Notes: generated from the letters alone by a model not told the origin. DNA of 64,000 nt from Paraphysoderma sedebokerense (GCA_025602915.1 JAHLJZ010000006.1:124001-188000), one strand, 5' to 3'; positions 12,971 through 25,720 are shown, numbered from the stretch's first letter. Made by a program: numbers and translations.

Positions 12971-15737
12971 TCACTGCTCCACAACCTCGTAACCTTGAAT
13001 CCGCTCAGTCCGACCGCATTCCTTTTTTCCAAGTTCACAGTTCCAAAGAGCCCTTTCTCTTTCCACAATCTCTGTGTACACTGCAGCGGCATGATTCATT
13101 TTCGGCCTCGGGATCGCTTCAATCGCTTCATCGCCGTTTCCTTCCGAACTTTCCCAAAAATGAATCATCCAGAAATCTGGCAGAACCACAAATTTGAAGC
13201 CCCGAACATACAATTCAAATACCCATACACATTTGTTTCGACCTCTATCAATAAACGTTGTGTTAAATATAGGCAAGTCTGGAACAGATTTCCGTATAAT
13301 CAGGTATGGCTCCCACCAGGTCTGCCATGTAGCATAATATGGTTTCAACTCAGAACGAGTGGGTTGGCCCGCAGATAGCAAAGCCCAGCGAGAATTGAGA
13401 GTCGCGGAATGACCTTTCTTTGTTGGATGGAAGGGAAGAACATGCCGAGATTGAATGAGTGGAAGGAGTTGTTGCTTCGATTGGGGGAAGGCGTAGCAAG
13501 GTGTTTGTGTATCAGTTGAAGCGGAAGGACTGCTTTCTGATGAGTCCGCGACCGAAGGCTGCGTTGTATTTGAGGTTGGTGGTAAAGGCGTACTGGAAGT
13601 CGGTGCCCGAGGCAATATCGGTATCTCCACATTCGCATAGGCAGGATGATTGCATGGTCTTGGTTTCATAAACTCGAAAGCCGGTACTACGAATGCATGC
13701 TTTTTCTCCGTGTTTTCCCATACATGCCTGTATTTTTCATCTAGCTTCAGTCTCTCATATAAACCGTCTGAAACAATGAAGTCGACATCCAAATTCAATA
13801 CCATATCCGTCCGACTATTGGACATAGCTATATTTCTTAACAAATTGATAGGATAAGGGGCTGGTAGTTTCTCGATGAAAACAAGATGAATATCGAGGCG
13901 ATCGTAAGGAAGGTCAAAAAGGGATAGGGCGTGGATAGCGTTGACCATATCGTCTTTCACAAATATAGCGGCTGATATCGGGCCAGACCATTCTAACGTC
14001 ATTTGTTTGAGTCTGCGAAGTCTGGCGATATCAAGTTGAGTAACCAAACTGATATCTTCCATAAAATAATCAACGGTTGAGCTGGGTCGAGGCCGACAGC
14101 TTGAGCGAAAGGACGCATGACAGTAGAAGGGGAAGACTTGAAAGCAAAAGTTTGTCAAGGCGACCGGTAGCTTTCTGTGGCTTTTCCACCATGTATTTAT
14201 ACATTTTACGTTGTCTCGGCGTGGCTCACATTGAGAATTGTTCAACTTTCGTTTATGAAGGGTTGTATTATATATTCGCCACAGTCGGTTGAGTGGTTCG
14301 TAATCATCGGGGGTATCAAAAAGTTGAAGGAATGTTTTCGATTCATATTGATCTTCCTTACTATACCACGGTTTGCGACGAACAAAATGAATAACTTTGA
14401 TTGTGTTGATTTGTGGAAATGACCCTTTATCGTATTTGAAAAGCTAGAGAATTACAGTTGATTAGGCTCCAAAATAGAAAAGAGGTTGAATGATCACATA
14501 TTTCATACCATTTTATTAGTGTTGTAAATGATGTCCAATTCTGACCAATTCCTGAAGTATTCATTCAAGAATCCTTGGTCACCGCCATTATAAGATTTTA
14601 GAGTTCCTATTTTTGAAATCATATCAAGGAATGCGTTCCGAGATGGTTTAATCACCATTAATCCTGAATTGAAGATTCGTTGTGAAGGATCTTTGAGTTC
14701 TGGATCTTCACGTATCCTGGATCCTGAAAATGGGGAATCGTAGTTTCTGACTGCAGCTAAGGTACTGTTGAGCTCGAATAAGTCGTCTATATTTTGAAGA
14801 CTGAGGAAACAGATATTAGACGTCGCTGCAGAGTATTTCAAAAATCGACCATAATGACTGGCCAGTTGAATTTAACTATTGACTGAAAAAGAATACGTAC
14901 ACTAACATATCGCTGTCTGTAATTCCAAAAGAATAGCATAGAATTGGTCGAGTGGATCAGTCATGGTATGTCAATCACTATTCTTACTTTTCATGTCAAG
15001 AGTAAAGAAAAGAAATCACATCAACACAAACCTAGCACAATTATACTTTCGTATTCGTCAAGCTCCCACGCTCTTAATTTAGCAAAATTATATTTTTGTC
15101 TTGAAGCAATCATATTCATATTTGGATTGCGTATGTATTCCACTTCGATGACTTTGAACCCATATCCACATATTTTACGCCTAACGGAATACGGTATATG
15201 CTGTAATACCAATACTATTAAATCTGCTGTTGTACCCGTTCGATAAATGGATTCTAGAAGGACTAAAGTTCCAGGAAGAAAAGCTGTGCTGGATAATAAA
15301 GTGACGTAGGCGTATCTTGAATTTGCTGCTGAAGATATTGGGGCGGGGTTTCGTTGGGAAGACAGTAGTGATTTTGAGATGATTTGATTCGACTGATCAT
15401 TTCGGTCGATATTCTTTGGGTCAAACATATAATCATGTTTGTTGATTTCCTTTTTGATTCCATCGACATTTTTGCTGTCTTCGGCTTGATCGGTGATGAA
15501 ATTAGATTGGCTTGTGGCCTCGAATACATTTAAATCAGCCTTGGGAACCGATCCTACTTCTCTCTTTGAATAAAAAGCTTGATTCTTCAATTCTTGTAGC
15601 CTTACGTCGTTGCCATAACGATCATAGTTGGAATCCGTTTCATAGAAGAGCAGGGTGGCGGAGAAAGAGTATATTGAAAATATTAGAAAAGTGAGGAGAG
15701 TTAGGATTTTAACTTTTCTTCTCCCCAATGTGATCAT
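12971..15737 (-). CDS. LARGE-like two-domain glycosyltransferase (GT8 + GT49), copy A, intact
   Basis: Four exons (15737-15032, 14916-14901, 14800-14509, 14443-12971) give an uninterrupted 828-residue protein. It starts MITLGRRKVKILTLLTFLIF, a type II membrane anchor, implying a Golgi-lumenal enzyme. The GT8 domain runs from about residue 115 (YAYVTLLSSTAFLPGTLVLL) with DxD motif DSD at 236-238, then FNSGLMVIKPSR and YNGGDQGFLNEYF. The C-terminal GT49-like domain (about 460-828) carries LNLDVDFIVSDGLYERL with its DxD at 557-559, then AFVVPAFEF. In animal LARGE1 the GT8 half transfers xylose and the GT49 half glucuronic acid, building matriglycan, and the two DxD motifs lie at nearly the same positions. 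The acceptor in a fungus is unknown, so LARGE orthology is not claimed. The start at 15737 is chosen over an upstream in-frame Met (15890) because copy B begins at the equivalent point. Confidence 0.88.
14901..14916 (-). other. 16-nt microexon encoding the GT8 DxD motif, copy A
   Basis: The neighbouring exons can only be joined in frame through a 16-nt exon, reading ACAGCGATATGTTAGT on the minus strand. It is flanked by an ACAG acceptor and a GTACGT donor. Splicing gives VL-DSDML-VLQNIDDLF, placing the catalytic Asp-Ser-Asp inside the microexon. The same exon, same length and phase, occurs in copy B at 46785-46800. Confidence 0.85.
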
Positions 15738-15974
15738 GGTTATGCTGCTATAAATAATAATGATGCAGGAAGAAAGAAACGGATATAATCCAGAACTTTC
15801 GAAAGTCTGAATTGGGAAATGTTGTTCTTCGCTCTGATGCGAGGTGCCATTCCTTATCGGCCGACCTTTGGGAGTCGCGTCCTCATTCACATGTCAATTG
15901 TTCGACTCGGGCCAATGCTCCTTCCTATTGTTGCGAATATGATAAAATATCTTTTTTGTTGATTACGATTATCA

Positions 15975-18940
15975 TTATGACGGTCTACACCATATTTTAA
16001 CTCTTCCATTCCTACAAGATGTCACAATCCCTTCACTTGTAAACACAATTGACGACAAAGGATCCATTTCGATCGGTTGAATCTAGATTATTCAAGCATC
16101 AGTGCGATTCAACGGTGACTCGAAAAGCCAAAACCAACATAATAAGAAGAAATACTGACCATAACAGGCTCTAAATAGGGTACTTCATTTTTACCAGCTA
16201 AGGGATGGATATTCAACTGGTTTTGATTCTTAACAGTGGAGATTGATTCGGATCGGTTGACAGTTTGGGATGGTTCTCTTGGCGGAAACGTATACGAATT
16301 TGTGGAGACCAGAGATGATCGACGAAGAGAAGCAGTCTAATGACAGCCCAAATATGATCAATTAAGGTATTGGACACAGCCGTGAAGAGTGATAGAGAAG
16401 AAAAAACTACATACGCTTTTCGGCTTTCCCAAAGCCTTGGCAGAAAATTCCCACAGAATCAGCTTTCCATCTTCGCCTACAGACCCGAATCGATAGTTCT
16501 TCTCGTCACACTTATATGGATCAAATGAAACGCCTGTAACAAAAGAAGTGTGGCCTCTACATCTAGCTACTATCCTCCGTTCCCTGAAAGAGTATATCGT
16601 CACCAAATCATCCTGAGAACCAGTCTACAAAAGGAAACAGGAAAAAGCAGTTGAATCAGCACATGACATGGTATGTAGAATCAGGCAACTAGAGCGACGC
16701 CGGAGGAATTACGTACCAAAATATATTTTCCGTCACCGCTCCATCCCAACGCTAAAATACCACCGAAATAACTTTTCCACACATCTACTAATCTCTCATT
16801 TGTGTAGTCTATAACCCTTAATATCCCGTCTAAGCCGGCTATCGCAACATGTTGACAATCGGGAGAAAATGCAAATTTCGTGATAGGTTTTTTGGAGACC
16901 TTCCAAATTGAAAGAGGGTTGTACTTATGAGATTTAAGCGGGCGGTATACATTAAAGCTGAAAAGAAGGGGATATGTAAGTTGATGGAAGAACGACGTGT
17001 AGTTGAAAAACGCAAGTGAGACCACGCACATGGCATCTGACTTTTCATCGAAGTCCCAGCCTAAATCACTACTCCCATTTACGTATGCATTCAAGTTTCC
17101 ATTGTCATTTTCATTCGTTTGTTTCATATGTGATTGGTCATTTGTTGCATCAATCACTTTTCTATCGCCTTCACTCACTTCCTTTGGCTCATTTTTCTCC
17201 TTCTCCTTGTACTCTTTACCATCCTTTGATTCCTTAGAATTAACTACTTCATGGTCGTCGCGATCTTTGTCAAACATAATTAGAGTGCCATCCATGAATG
17301 AAGCTAAAAATAATGATTCAGATCCCGGAAGCCAAGCAATATGAGTGACCGCGTAGGGATGAATTGTACCCTGCAAATGGAAAAAGCAGTCCGATGTCAG
17401 CAAAAGTCGAACCTTCAAGCATTCATACTCCATACAACTCATAAGAGGCACAAATGCACCGGAAATTGAAATTTCTGATGACAAACCAACTTGTTCATCC
17501 GTATGTATTTTGCATTAACAGGATCAAACCATATGACATCGCCAGTTTTAAATCCCATGCAGATATCCAAATGATGGGATGATCGCGTTAGCAGATTTAT
17601 ATCGTGGCAAGTTGGAATCGATTTTTGAAAATATAAACGAGAATACGGGATCTAAACGAAATCAAGCAATTAAGGGTGGCAAAATGAAATGTCAACGGAT
17701 CATCTCATACATCAAGTTGTTAGCGATATAGATAAAATACCTTGATTTCGCCTGTGTAATCCAACCAGACAAAGCTTTTCCCTAGGTTCATGAACAGCCA
17801 CGAATATTCTTTGCCTTTTCTTCGTTGTTCCACACCGACTCCACCTGCGTCACCGACCGTACTGTCAACTGTACTGGTTGGTCCACTGTGATCACCCAAA
17901 TCTACACTACTCTTGCCTTTTCGCTCTATATCTTTCGACCCTTTTCTTCGTAAAACGGGTGGGTTGGTGGAGGAATTTGAGGAACTTTGTTCTTTATCAA
18001 GGACGTAGGTCACAGTTCGGTTCGAAACGCTCGAGTTAGAATTCAAAGAATGAGAAAGGTGGTCGAGAGTCACGAGTTTCGAGATAAATTGGGAGGTAGA
18101 CTTATTTAATAGAGATTTCACTTTTGGTTTTTGAGTCCGTGCTTTCGGCCTATTTTGGCGTATATGCTTTTGTGACGATGAAGAGAATATAGAACTGAGA
18201 AGAGACGTCGAGGAAGTAGCTGTGGTGTTAGAAATTGACGATGTGGTACTTGTGACAATAGTGTTTGATGTTGTTGTCAACATGGATTGGTTTGTTGTTT
18301 GAGATACGACCGAGGATGAAGCAAAAGTGACAGATGTTTGCTGTGATTCGGATTGTCCATTGAATGATGCACTAAAAGTTTTAGATTGTATTTGAGTAAA
18401 TGATTTCCTTAATCTAGACGGATTATTCAACGAATTAGATAGACTGGCGGATGAGGAAGCACGAGAGGATAAGGCGGATGTGTTCGAGGATGGAACTTCT
18501 TCGGTCGATGTCGTAGATGGCAAACTAGAATCACTGGCATACATTAAATCTGATAACCCCACTCCTGCATTGGTATCAATATTCGATCCTTCGTTGCTTT
18601 TACTCTTATCAGTCTCGGAGGAAATAAACAAGTCGTCCACCTCCGTCCCAGACCCAGCAACTTTTACTGTTACAACACTGATCCCAATCTTGATTTCTTT
18701 TATCGCATCTCTTTCCTGTTGCTGAAGACCAACGTTGAATGCTGGATCGACATTAAAGTCTTGCCGCAGCGTATAGTTTCCTTCAGGCGCTGGAAAGGAA
18801 GTTACATTTAATGGCGGCCCATGCAAGTCTTGTTGACTAAGGTTGACAGGCGGGGACTGATGATATTGTTTTGACGGCCCGGATGAGGAATTTGTAGATG
18901 AAGCTGGAGGATTGTAGAGATAGTGAGGAATATTGATCAT
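15975..18940 (-). CDS. creC: WD-repeat protein of the CreC/WDR20 family (deubiquitinase partner)
   Basis: CreC (Aspergillus) and WDR20 (animals) bind and activate a USP12/46-type deubiquitinase. The first exon, from 18940 ([15 protein letters not shown]), is Ser/Thr-rich and disordered apart from [19 protein letters not shown]-type blocks follow: [51 protein letters not shown] with [50 protein letters not shown], and [20 protein letters not shown] with [12 protein letters not shown]. The last exon gives [20 protein letters not shown] then [13 protein letters not shown] before the stop at 15975. This order and wording match CreC/WDR20. The start is supported by an in-frame TAG three codons upstream. 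An acidic/charged insert ([20 protein letters not shown] region) separates two blades. Same strand as the GDPase gene upstream, 235 bases away. Confidence 0.9.
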
Positions 18941-19175
18941 GCCGTTCTAACGCACTGCAACCTTTATGTATTCAAAGTAAAAGTCGGGCTCCGTAGCTCT
19001 TGTTCGCTTGTCCCGAATTCTGGGTGACGGTTCGATCAGTTCCACCGTGCCTGCAAAGGGGTCATAAACACAATTCAAAATGACAGCACTACAGATAAAT
19101 GTCTCGTAATAAATATGTTTGGTATATTTTTCTTTCGTTGAGTAAAACCCAAAAGTTTTAGATCCATCAAAGGCC

Positions 19176-20939
19176 CTAGGCCTTGCAAACACCCTCCACC
19201 GCGAAGTCATCAACCATTTTAATAGAGCTTCCCAACGACCATCCCATTTCATACCCGTCAATCTTCTTCATTATTGTCACTTTTCTATCTTCTGAAATCT
19301 CATAACCCGATTTCAATAACTCAACAATATATGTCAGCTCAAGGCAACTATCTGGATTCTCTTCTAACATTTTTATTACAATCCCATAATACTTGGACTC
19401 TACTTGCGGGTTACAAATGTGAGTTTGTAAAACTGCCAGTTCCCGTACACTGATTGTTTCCGGGATATCAAATGGTTCGGTGAGATCGTAAAAATAGGAA
19501 AATGCGTAGATTGGACTTTTAGAGTGGGTGGTTGACAATGGAGGTAAATAAGTACCGTTGAACCCGCATGGCTTGAGGACACACACTTGAGAAGATTTGT
19601 CGAATAATGCTTTTTTTACGAGAGTGGAACATTTAGATGGAGTTTCAGCAGTGAACCGAGGAGGACCATTGAAAGTCACCTCCGTTTGGCTTGTTTGCGA
19701 CGTCTTGAATGTTTCTACTTTGTTCGGGGCGAAGCATGGGTTAATAATGGCGGCAGAAGGCGATGTGGAAGGCGGAATATGGCACGGCATGCCTGCGGAT
19801 GAAGGCAACAAGCAAGATTTTGCTATCTTAATTGCTTCTTTTAACCCATAATTTAAGTATGAATGTTGATATAACGAGTATTTGTTTCCGTTGAATGATA
19901 AGTCGTGCTTCTGCGGAGACGGTTCGATGTGTGCCTTTGTGCCATTTTCGTACACAGGCTCAAAAACGATTTGAGTACTTGCGCCGCCAAGGTCCATGAT
20001 AGCGGCGGTTGGAGCCTTTTTTTCGAAAGTCCTCAATAAATAATTTACTGTAATCCAGGCAAATACTCCTATAAAAAAACCGTTATATTAGACCTAACCA
20101 AGTAGGATAATTGAGTATGAAGAGAGCAATACCTTCATTGGCTCCATCCATCACATCAACCCCGACCTCTCCACCCACAACAGGGAACGGATATTGATTC
20201 CGCAAAAGCATCTTCACGGCTCTCAAAATTTCTTGACTTTGATCTCCTGGCAACTTTCTCAATCCTGCAGTGGCTTTAACTTGTAGAGGGGTACAGTGTT
20301 CCATATCGTCGGGCACAGCATCCTTAGCAATTTCCAATAAAGGCTTTAGAGACTCGGCGGCTTGCATGGCGTTGTTTGCGTAAGAGGATAATCCAGGTTT
20401 GACTTGTTCAAAAATTTCATGTTCTAATGACGGGGAAGCTGAATTGCAATAGTTGAAACGATAAACATGAATTCTGGACCCCGTCGATCCGGCATCAATC
20501 ATTAATGCGTATTGAAGGTGTGGTAAAGAAGGGTCTGAAGGTTTAGAGCACTGGGTGGAAAACCGAACTGGTATGTATTTTCCTATTCATTAAATCATTC
20601 AAAGAGGTAAGTTCACTCTCTAGCAATTGATTAGCTCAAGGAGGGTAATATGTCAGAGGTTAACAAACCAGTGGAAATGGACCGCGGACTGAATGTCAGG
20701 TATAACATGAAGATAAATCCGGCAAAAAATAACAGTCTCCTTTTCGATTTTGTGAACCAAAGAAACATTTGCAGAGGTTGCGACGCTGGCGGCTCATGCC
20801 TGTCGGAATTTGAGAGCGTCCGCTTGTGCAATCGAATTGACGGTGCGGATGGCATGTTGCTGAGGTCAATAGCGAAGGAATTTGTGCTTCGACGTTGCGG
20901 GACGGGTCCAAAGAGTGGCGAGGAGTCGGATTGAGACAT
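19176..20939 (-). CDS. GDA1: Golgi nucleoside diphosphatase / apyrase (GDA1-CD39 family)
   Basis: Members hydrolyse nucleoside di- or triphosphates; fungal Gda1 is a type II Golgi GDPase that clears GDP after mannosyl transfer. Apyrase-conserved regions are seen in order: ACR1 DAGSTGSRIHVYRF, ACR2 KATAGLRKLP, ACR3 MDGANEGI, ACR4 IMDLGGASTQIVFEP, and ACR5 EMGWSLGSSIK near the C-terminus. The start at 20939 (MSQSDSSPLFG) gives about 60 Ser/Arg-rich residues, then one hydrophobic span (LLFFAGFIFMLYLTF), so a single N-terminal signal anchor with a lumenal catalytic domain. Paired cysteines (CLLPSSAGMPC, CVLKPCGF, CNPQ) fit the family. Introns fall near 20600 and 20090-20040. The reaction partner is inferred: a GDP-releasing glycosylation role fits the Golgi GT gene nearby, but linkage is not evidence of function. 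Confidence 0.9.
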
Positions 20940-21480
20940 TCGACGACAGGGAGTTGGATTTGTGAAAGTGGTGATAGATTTAGTCGGTGGAGTTTGGGTT
21001 CAGCGGTCCGAGCGATTCACTCGTGCTGTGCTCCTTCGCTCTTTCAAAGTTTCAGCCGGTACATACGATATAAATCACTTGGGGCAGACTTGGTTCTCTC
21101 ATCCAAGAATGTAGATATCAGCGCATGCCCCTTTCACAAATACAGATATGTTGCCTGCATGGGTTGCAGAATAGCTCAGTAGGAGTGGCTGTTTTGGAAC
21201 AGTGTCCCGGTTATCTCATTCACGGCGTGCAAGTATCGTACCCAGACATATGCAATACAATATTCAAGTGAAAATACGGTATGATACACAGACGATTCAC
21301 ACATTCCAATACTCTCGCAAGCGTCATTTGCACAGCAAATGCAGGAAGGTGGATGAACAGCGCACGTGACCGTTGCTAGGAACAAACTCCATCCACAAGC
21401 CACTCTCTCTGTAATGGCAAACAGTAGTCGTCTGGAGAACACATCCATACGCTTCAGTTCTCCTTCCATAAATCAAATAC
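20940..21480. promoter_or_regulatory. Divergent promoter region, GDA1 / UPF1
   Basis: 540 bases lie between divergent starts. A CACGTG hexamer (in GCACGTGA) is at 21363-21368, about 115 bases before the UPF1 start. A weak tRNA-like stretch near 21165-21225 was examined and rejected. Confidence 0.45.
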
Positions 21481-24400
21481 ATGTCGACGTTTGATGAATT
21501 AGCCGGCTCTTCGCAGCCCGCAGATGGCGATAACGAAGACTTCTCCTTCCTAGAAGTTCAACAAAAGCCTTCGTCTTCTTCCTCCGCTCGTGACGGGGAT
21601 GGCTTCTCCCAATCGCAATCTAACAATACCCAGTTCGGATATGATTACCCAGACTTCTCTTTAGGATCTCTGAATTCGCAGGATGGGCTTGGGATGGGAA
21701 TGGGAATGGGATTGTCATCGCAGTATTCAGGTGTTCGCAAACATCCGTTCGGCTCGTCGGGCTCGACTTTTGATTCTGTTTCGCAACAAACTCAATCGCA
21801 ACTTCAATCCCAATTGAACTCGCAGTTGGATGATTTGTCGCTGTCACTATCCTCTCAAGCAATCATATCTGAAAGTCAAGATGGAATGGAGGACGGATTC
21901 AGCGGAACGCTAACTTTGGATGATAATTCGCAAAGTCAGTTGACTCAAACCACAACTGATGAAGGAGAAGACGGAGAAATTGCAAAATATGTCGAGAAAG
22001 ATTTACCAGAACATGCTTGCAAGTAAGTGCCTAATAACTTAATGGCGATATAAAGTTATTAATCCAGATTATTCTTTGTACCAAGGTACTGCGGCATTCA
22101 CTCTCCTTCATCCGTTGTTAAATGTTTGACTTGCAACAAATGGTTTTGCAATTCTCGTGGGAACACATCTGGCGCACATATTATTACACATTTAGTCCGA
22201 TCACGTCATAAGGAAGTCGCATTGCATCCGGATTCTCCCCTGGGTGAAACTGTCTTGGAGTGCTATCAATGCGGTTGCAGGAATGTGTTTCTTTTGGGCT
22301 TTATTCCCGCAAAAAGTGATACTGTCGTTGTCGTGCTGTGCCGGTAAGTCTTATTCGAGAACATATATTCAGAACAGTATTTAAAAAGTCCGTTTATTTT
22401 TAATAGCCATCCGTGTGCGTCAGCTCCGGCATCCAAAGACATGTCTTGGGATACTTCGCAGTGGCAACCTTTGATAGATGACCGCAGTTTCTTGACATGG
22501 CTCGTGAAGGTGCCAACAGAGCAAGAACAGCTTCGTGCTCGACAGATAACGATGCCACAGATCAACCGATTAGAGGAAGTGTGGAAAGATGGCAACAATA
22601 CTGCTACACTCGAAACACTCGATTCTAACGAAGGCGACCAAGAAGCAGTGCAACCAGTCCTGTTGCGTTACGAAGACGCCTACCAGTATCAGAATATCTT
22701 TGGTCCACTCGTAAAGATGGAAGCGGATTACGATAAACGAATGAAGGAGAACCAGACGCAGCAAGATATAGTTGTTCGGTGGGACATTGGATTAAATCAG
22801 AAACAAGTTGCTTGGTTTACTCTGCCGAAATATGAGTTGGGAGAAGTTAGAATAGCTGTCGGCGACGAATTGAAGCTAAATTACCGGGGTGAGCTACACC
22901 ATGAGTGGCAGGGCATCGGTCATGTTATCAAGCTTCCTAATAGTGCGTTAGTTCTACCTCTTTGAAATTATTGATTTGCGATATTGACATATCCATACCC
23001 TTCGGGTAGATATTTCCGACGAATTCGCGCTTGAATTAAAAAGACACGAGAATCCACCTCTTCACTGTACTCATAATTTTTCTGTTGATTTCGTTTGGAA
23101 CTCTACTAGTTTTGACAGGTGTGTATATGCTGGGATTTTGGAACATATTAATTAGTAACTAACTTCTCGGTGGAAGAATGCAAGGTGCGATGAAAAGTTT
23201 TGCTGTCGACGAAAATTCCGTTTCCGGTTACATTTATCATCGCTTGCTTGGCCACGATGTGGAAGCTCAAACCATCAAGACCCAAATGCCAAAACGTATT
23301 TCTGCCCCTGGGTTGCCTGAGTTAAATCATAGTCAGGTGTATGCAGTGAAGAATGTCCTTACGAAGCCCATCAGTTTGATTCAAGGGCCTCCCGGCACTG
23401 GTAAAACTGTTACTTCCGCAACGATCGTTTACCACCTCGCCAAAATGAACCCCGGCCAAGTTCTCGTCTGCGCTCCCTCGAATGTTGCAGTTGATCAATT
23501 AACAGAGAAAATTCACGCCACAGGATTGAAAGTAGTCCGTATAACTGCGAAAAGCAGGGAGGAGCTGGACTCTCCTGTCGGATTTTTGACGCTCCATGAA
23601 CAAGTTCAAAATCTCGATACACACCGGGAGCTACAGAAATTGATTCAATTGAAGAACGAACAAGGCGAATTGTCCTCTGCCGATGAAAAGAAATTTAAGG
23701 CGTTGCGTCGAGCTGCGGAACGTGTGATATTGGAGAATGCCGATGTTATTTGTTGCACTTGTGTTGGTGCCGGTGATCCTCGATTATCCAAGTTTAAGTT
23801 CCGAACTGTCCTTATCGATGAATCTACGCAGGCGGCTGAACCTGAATGTATGATTCCTCTCGTCTTGGGCGTGAAGCAGCTTGTTCTTGTAGGAGATCAT
23901 CAACAGTTGGGACCTGTCATCATGAATAAGAAAGCAGCCGCTGCTGGCTTGTGTCAGTCGCTGTTTGAACGATTGATTATTTTGGGGATTAAACCGATCC
24001 GATTACAAGTTCAATATCGTATGCACCCCTGTTTAAGTGAATTCCCTAGTAATATGTTCTACGAAGGAAGTCTACAAAACGGTGTAACCATAGGTGAACG
24101 CCTCAGAAAGCACGTTGATTTCCCTTGGCCGGTTCCCGAATCGCCAATGTTTTTCTACTCCAGCTTAGGCCAAGAAGAGATATCATCTAGTGGTACTAGT
24201 TACCTTAACAGGTAATCTCTGTCTGATATCATGTCGTATATCTCTCATATTTCTGACTTCATCGTATTCCTGCCATTGTAGGACTGAAGCCGCCAATTGT
24301 GAAAAGATTGTCACACGATTTCTCCGATCTGGTATTCATCCTTCTCAAATCGGGATCATCACTCCGTACGAAGGGCAACGGTCATATATTGTCTCTTACA

Positions 24401-25266
24401 TGCAGTTTAATGGTGGCATGAAGAAGGATCTGTACAAAGAAATTGAAGTTGCCAGTGTAGACGCTTTTCAAGGTCGAGAAAAAGATTACATTATCTTGTC
24501 ATGTGTCCGGTCAAACGAGCATCAAGGAATCGGCTTTTTAAGCGATCCTCGTCGATTGAACGTCGCTTTAACTCGTGGTCGATACGGAGTCGTCGTACTC
24601 GGCAATCCGAAGTTATTGTCTCGGCATCCGTTATGGCATCATCTACTAGTTCATTATAAGGAGCAGGGTTGTTTAGTCGAAGGCCCGTTGAATAATTTGA
24701 AGCCTAGCATGATTCAATTCTCGAAGCCGAAGAAAGCCTACAACAACGCTGAAGATCGTCAGAAACGTTCATTCATGCATGACGCGAGAGACTCGTTCAA
24801 CAAGAGTATAGGACGAACAAGAGGCGGTGCACCGTTGTCGCAGCCTCAAAACTTCTCTCAATCACAGAATTTCCCTGGTTTTATGAATCCATTGGGATAC
24901 ATTCCCTCTGACTATCGTTCTCAAATCTCTCAATCAAATTTTTCGATTCCGTTGCCTCCATCATTCGGTGGTCCATTCACCCAAGAACCATCCCTCTCTG
25001 TGTCATCTCAAGCTTCTCAAACGTCTAAACGTAACATGCGTTCTCAAAAGTCCTCAGTCGCAAACCCGATGTCTCAGCATGACAATACCCAACCGCTATC
25101 GCAATCTTCACAGATTAGCTTGTCACAGAGTGATAGGCTGGGATTAGGTTTTGGGATGGGATTATACAATTCAAATAACATCGATGACGAGTACGATTAT
25201 AAGAGCCAACCGGGATATCAAAGCCAGAGCCAAGGTTATCAGAGTCAAGGTTTCACACAGTTCTAA
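21481..25266 (+). CDS. UPF1: UPF1/NAM7 RNA helicase of nonsense-mediated decay
   Basis: UPF1 is the ATP-dependent 5'-3' RNA helicase that triggers decay of mRNAs with premature stops. After an acidic, Ser/Gln-rich N-terminus comes the Cys/His-rich UPF2-binding domain: [56 protein letters not shown]. Superfamily 1 motifs follow: [20 protein letters not shown] (Walker A), [12 protein letters not shown] (motif II, DEST), [54 protein letters not shown] and [11 protein letters not shown]. Introns near 22025-22085, 22345-22405, 22940-23180 and 24210-24280 separate these exons. The C-terminal tail after the helicase (about 24700-25263) is packed with Ser-Gln dipeptides and ends QGFTQF. All catalytic motifs are present, so the gene looks intact. 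Divergent from the GDPase gene and convergent with CCA1. Confidence 0.96.
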
Positions 25267-25720
25267 AAGGTTCAGAGAAAGAAGTTTAGGCATTCTGCGC
25301 CATGTAAGTCGACTGGCTGAATAGCATATTCGAGTCTGTTATTTCTTGGTTTGTTTCTAAATCATGGAACTCGGACCAAGGATAGAAATTGTCGGATCGG
25401 ATGCTAATGAAGCTTAAACGACTGACAATTATGGTCTGTTTAAAATTCCAAATTCACCGACACGAGCTAGATATATAATGATGGAAGCAAAAATTCGGTG
25501 ACTCATTAAAGATGTATGACAAGATGGGGAAATCAGTCTTGAAAGTCGTTGTAAGATGAACGCACGACGAACTGATTTGATGGCCTAAAAATAAAGGAAC
25601 AATGACTCTGTTTACTCTGGATCAGAAGTAACTAAGGGCAATAACTAACTCATAGGGTCACGGTTTATTGATTTGAGTGCATTATGCAATCATTCACAGT
25701 TCAAGTTTGATTAACTGGAA
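25267..25720. other. Convergent intergenic region
   Basis: About 450 bases lie between the UPF1 and CCA1 stop codons. No gene, repeat or structured RNA was recognised. Confidence 0.4.

Noticed and set aside
16681-17484. Reading the WD-repeat exons as a separate gene from the Ser-rich exon at 17720-18940
   Set aside because: The WD block [11 protein letters not shown] at the end of the Ser-rich exon continues directly into the following exons in the order seen in CreC/WDR20, so it is one gene.
18947-19261. Minus-strand open frame of 104 codons between GDA1 and the CreC/WDR20 start
   Set aside because: It overlaps the end of GDA1 in another frame and ends just before the WD gene. An acceptor-like CAG inside hints at a 5' UTR intron, but it matches no family.
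21165-21225. tRNA-like stretch (TAGCTCAGTAGGA box-A-like sequence, CTGT/ACAG hairpin) between GDA1 and UPF1
   Set aside because: The T-arm lacks the GGTTCRA core, the anticodon stem is only four pairs, and no acceptor stem pairs. At most a relic.
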